DNA from: Ignavibacteriaceae bacterium
GTDB lineage: Bacteria > Bacteroidota > Ignavibacteria > Ignavibacteriales > Ignavibacteriaceae
Length of the DNA: 5,226 bases
Direction: 5' to 3'
Assembly: GCA_013388525.1 (NCBI GenBank)
Contig: JACAFA010000124.1
Coordinates: forward strand, 1 to 5,226
Made by a program: the position numbers and the translations under genes. The notes under the pieces are model-generated. The model ran no database searches and was not told the DNA's origin. It worked only from the letters and a program-made list of their open reading frames with translations. Shown here piece after piece: positions 4,420-5,226 of the stretch (its first letter is position 1; every line of letters begins with the position of its first letter).

Positions 4420-5226
4420 TTTCTTTCCAAATCTTCCATTAATTTCATATTGATCAGTCCGTCTTCACCGGTAACAGGCGGAGTTTGATTTTTCAGAAAT
4501 GATTTTTGAATTGCTCTCATCATAAATAAAAATTTGTTGCCACGTTTTCGGAAACTTTTCTTTGCTTCACCATCAAGCTGAATCGTCAACTTTGATGGAG
4601 AACCTTTCACTCCAATAAAATTCTCGATACTAATCGCACCGGTATGACCGAGTATCTCTATTCTGTTAAAAGCCTTTTTTGTATTGTACGAAACATTAAA
4701 TGAACCGTAATTGTGATTTTCGAATTTTACCAAAGCAGAAACAAAATCTTCCACTTCATAATTGTAGATAACGTTATCCATATATCCGTTTATTTCAGAA
4801 ATTTCTCCTCCGAATAATCTTAAAAGATCGAGAATATGACTTCCAAGATCACGCAGAGCACCGCCGCCGCTTAGTTTCTTATTGAATCTGAAATTATTGC
4901 TTGGCGAAAAGTCAAGATTGAATGAAGCATTCACACTTACAAGCTTGCCTATCGTTTGGTTCTTTATTAATTCTTTTGCTTTGATGACGTGAGGGTGAAG
5001 TCGATGAACAAAATTAACGGCAAGCAAAACATTATTTCTTTTACAGGCTTCTACCATTTCTTCAGCTTGTTTACTATCAATAGCAAGCGGCTTTTCGCAA
5101 AGTATCTTTTTTCCTGCTTCTGCAGCTTTGATCACCTGTTCATAATGATGTGAGTTTACACTAGCAACAAAAACACAATCAATATCTGATTTCAGGAATT
5201 CTTCATAATTATCAAAGTAACCGGAA
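4407..5226 (-). CDS. Gfo/Idh/MocA-family NAD(P)-dependent oxidoreductase, N-terminus cut by window edge
   Basis: The reading frame stays open to the right edge, giving 272 visible residues. The first roughly 50, including the GxGxxG dinucleotide loop, lie outside. The visible part starts inside the Rossmann fold: DIDCVFVASVNSHHYEQVIKAAEAGKKILCEKPLA (14-48) carries the EKP motif with the catalytic-type Lys45. The substrate-binding domain contains GGGALRDLGSHILDLLRLFGG (120-140), with Asp126 and His130 at the family's conserved positions, and ends with the common PVTGEDGL motif (250-257). Members oxidise or reduce hydroxyls of sugars, inositols and nucleotide sugars in the cytoplasm. The TAG stop lies inside the first codons of the aldolase gene. 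A GTG at 5135 is in frame but internal: conserved sequence continues upstream of it. The specific substrate cannot be read from the sequence. Confidence 0.93.
   Translation of the reverse strand, partial: SGYFDNYEEFLKSDIDCVFVASVNSHHYEQVIKAAEAGKKILCEKPLAIDSKQAEEMVEACKRNNVLLAVNFVHRLHPHVIKAKELIKNQTIGKLVSVNASFNLDFSPSNNFRFNKKLSGGGALRDLGSHILDLLRLFGGEISEINGYMDNVIYNYEVEDFVSALVKFENHNYGSFNVSYNTKKAFNRIEILGHTGAISIENFIGVKGSPSKLTIQLDGEAKKSFRKRGNKFLFMMRAIQKSFLKNQTPPVTGEDGLINMKLMEDLERKCQR

Overview
The window is AT-rich, tightly packed and almost entirely coding. All the cellular genes lie on the minus strand; the only plus-strand gene is the transposase of one insertion sequence. The host looks like a member of the Bacteroidota/Ignavibacteriota (FCB) side of the tree. 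That placement is tentative: it rests on base composition, mostly weak Shine-Dalgarno sites, and one good match to the Bacteroidota-type promoter (TAnnTTTG with an upstream TTG).

In the direction of minus-strand transcription (right to left), the right third holds a Gfo/Idh/MocA-family oxidoreductase, cut by the window end at its N-terminus. It overlaps by 13 bp a class II aldolase/adducin-family protein, so the two form a translationally coupled pair, probably for a sugar or polyol derivative. Next comes an intergenic gap into which a 1,394-bp IS256-family element (2313-3706) has inserted in the opposite orientation. The element looks intact: a 411-residue transposase with all three DDE acidic residues, imperfect 25-bp terminal inverted repeats, and a 7-bp direct repeat (ATTTGGA) abutting both ends.

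Left of the element is a five-gene run on the minus strand: a DUF6883-like protein, a DUF4926-like protein, D-alanine--D-alanine ligase (ddl), an FtsB/DivIC-type septum protein, and the start of rarA (mgsA), cut by the left window edge. Gaps are 35 and 10 bp, then 1-bp and 20-bp overlaps, so this reads as one operon. A Bacteroidota-type promoter sits just upstream, between the first gene and the IS. The last three genes join peptidoglycan precursor synthesis, the divisome and replication-fork maintenance. The two small DUF genes in front are accessory proteins of unknown function.

The most interesting signals are in and around the IS. A nonamer of the element occurs three times, and two copies flank the transposase leader as an inverted repeat that would bury the Shine-Dalgarno sequence in a stem. 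The pre-insertion target was probably an AT-rich imperfect palindrome. I found no RNA gene, CRISPR array or clearly new defence system.
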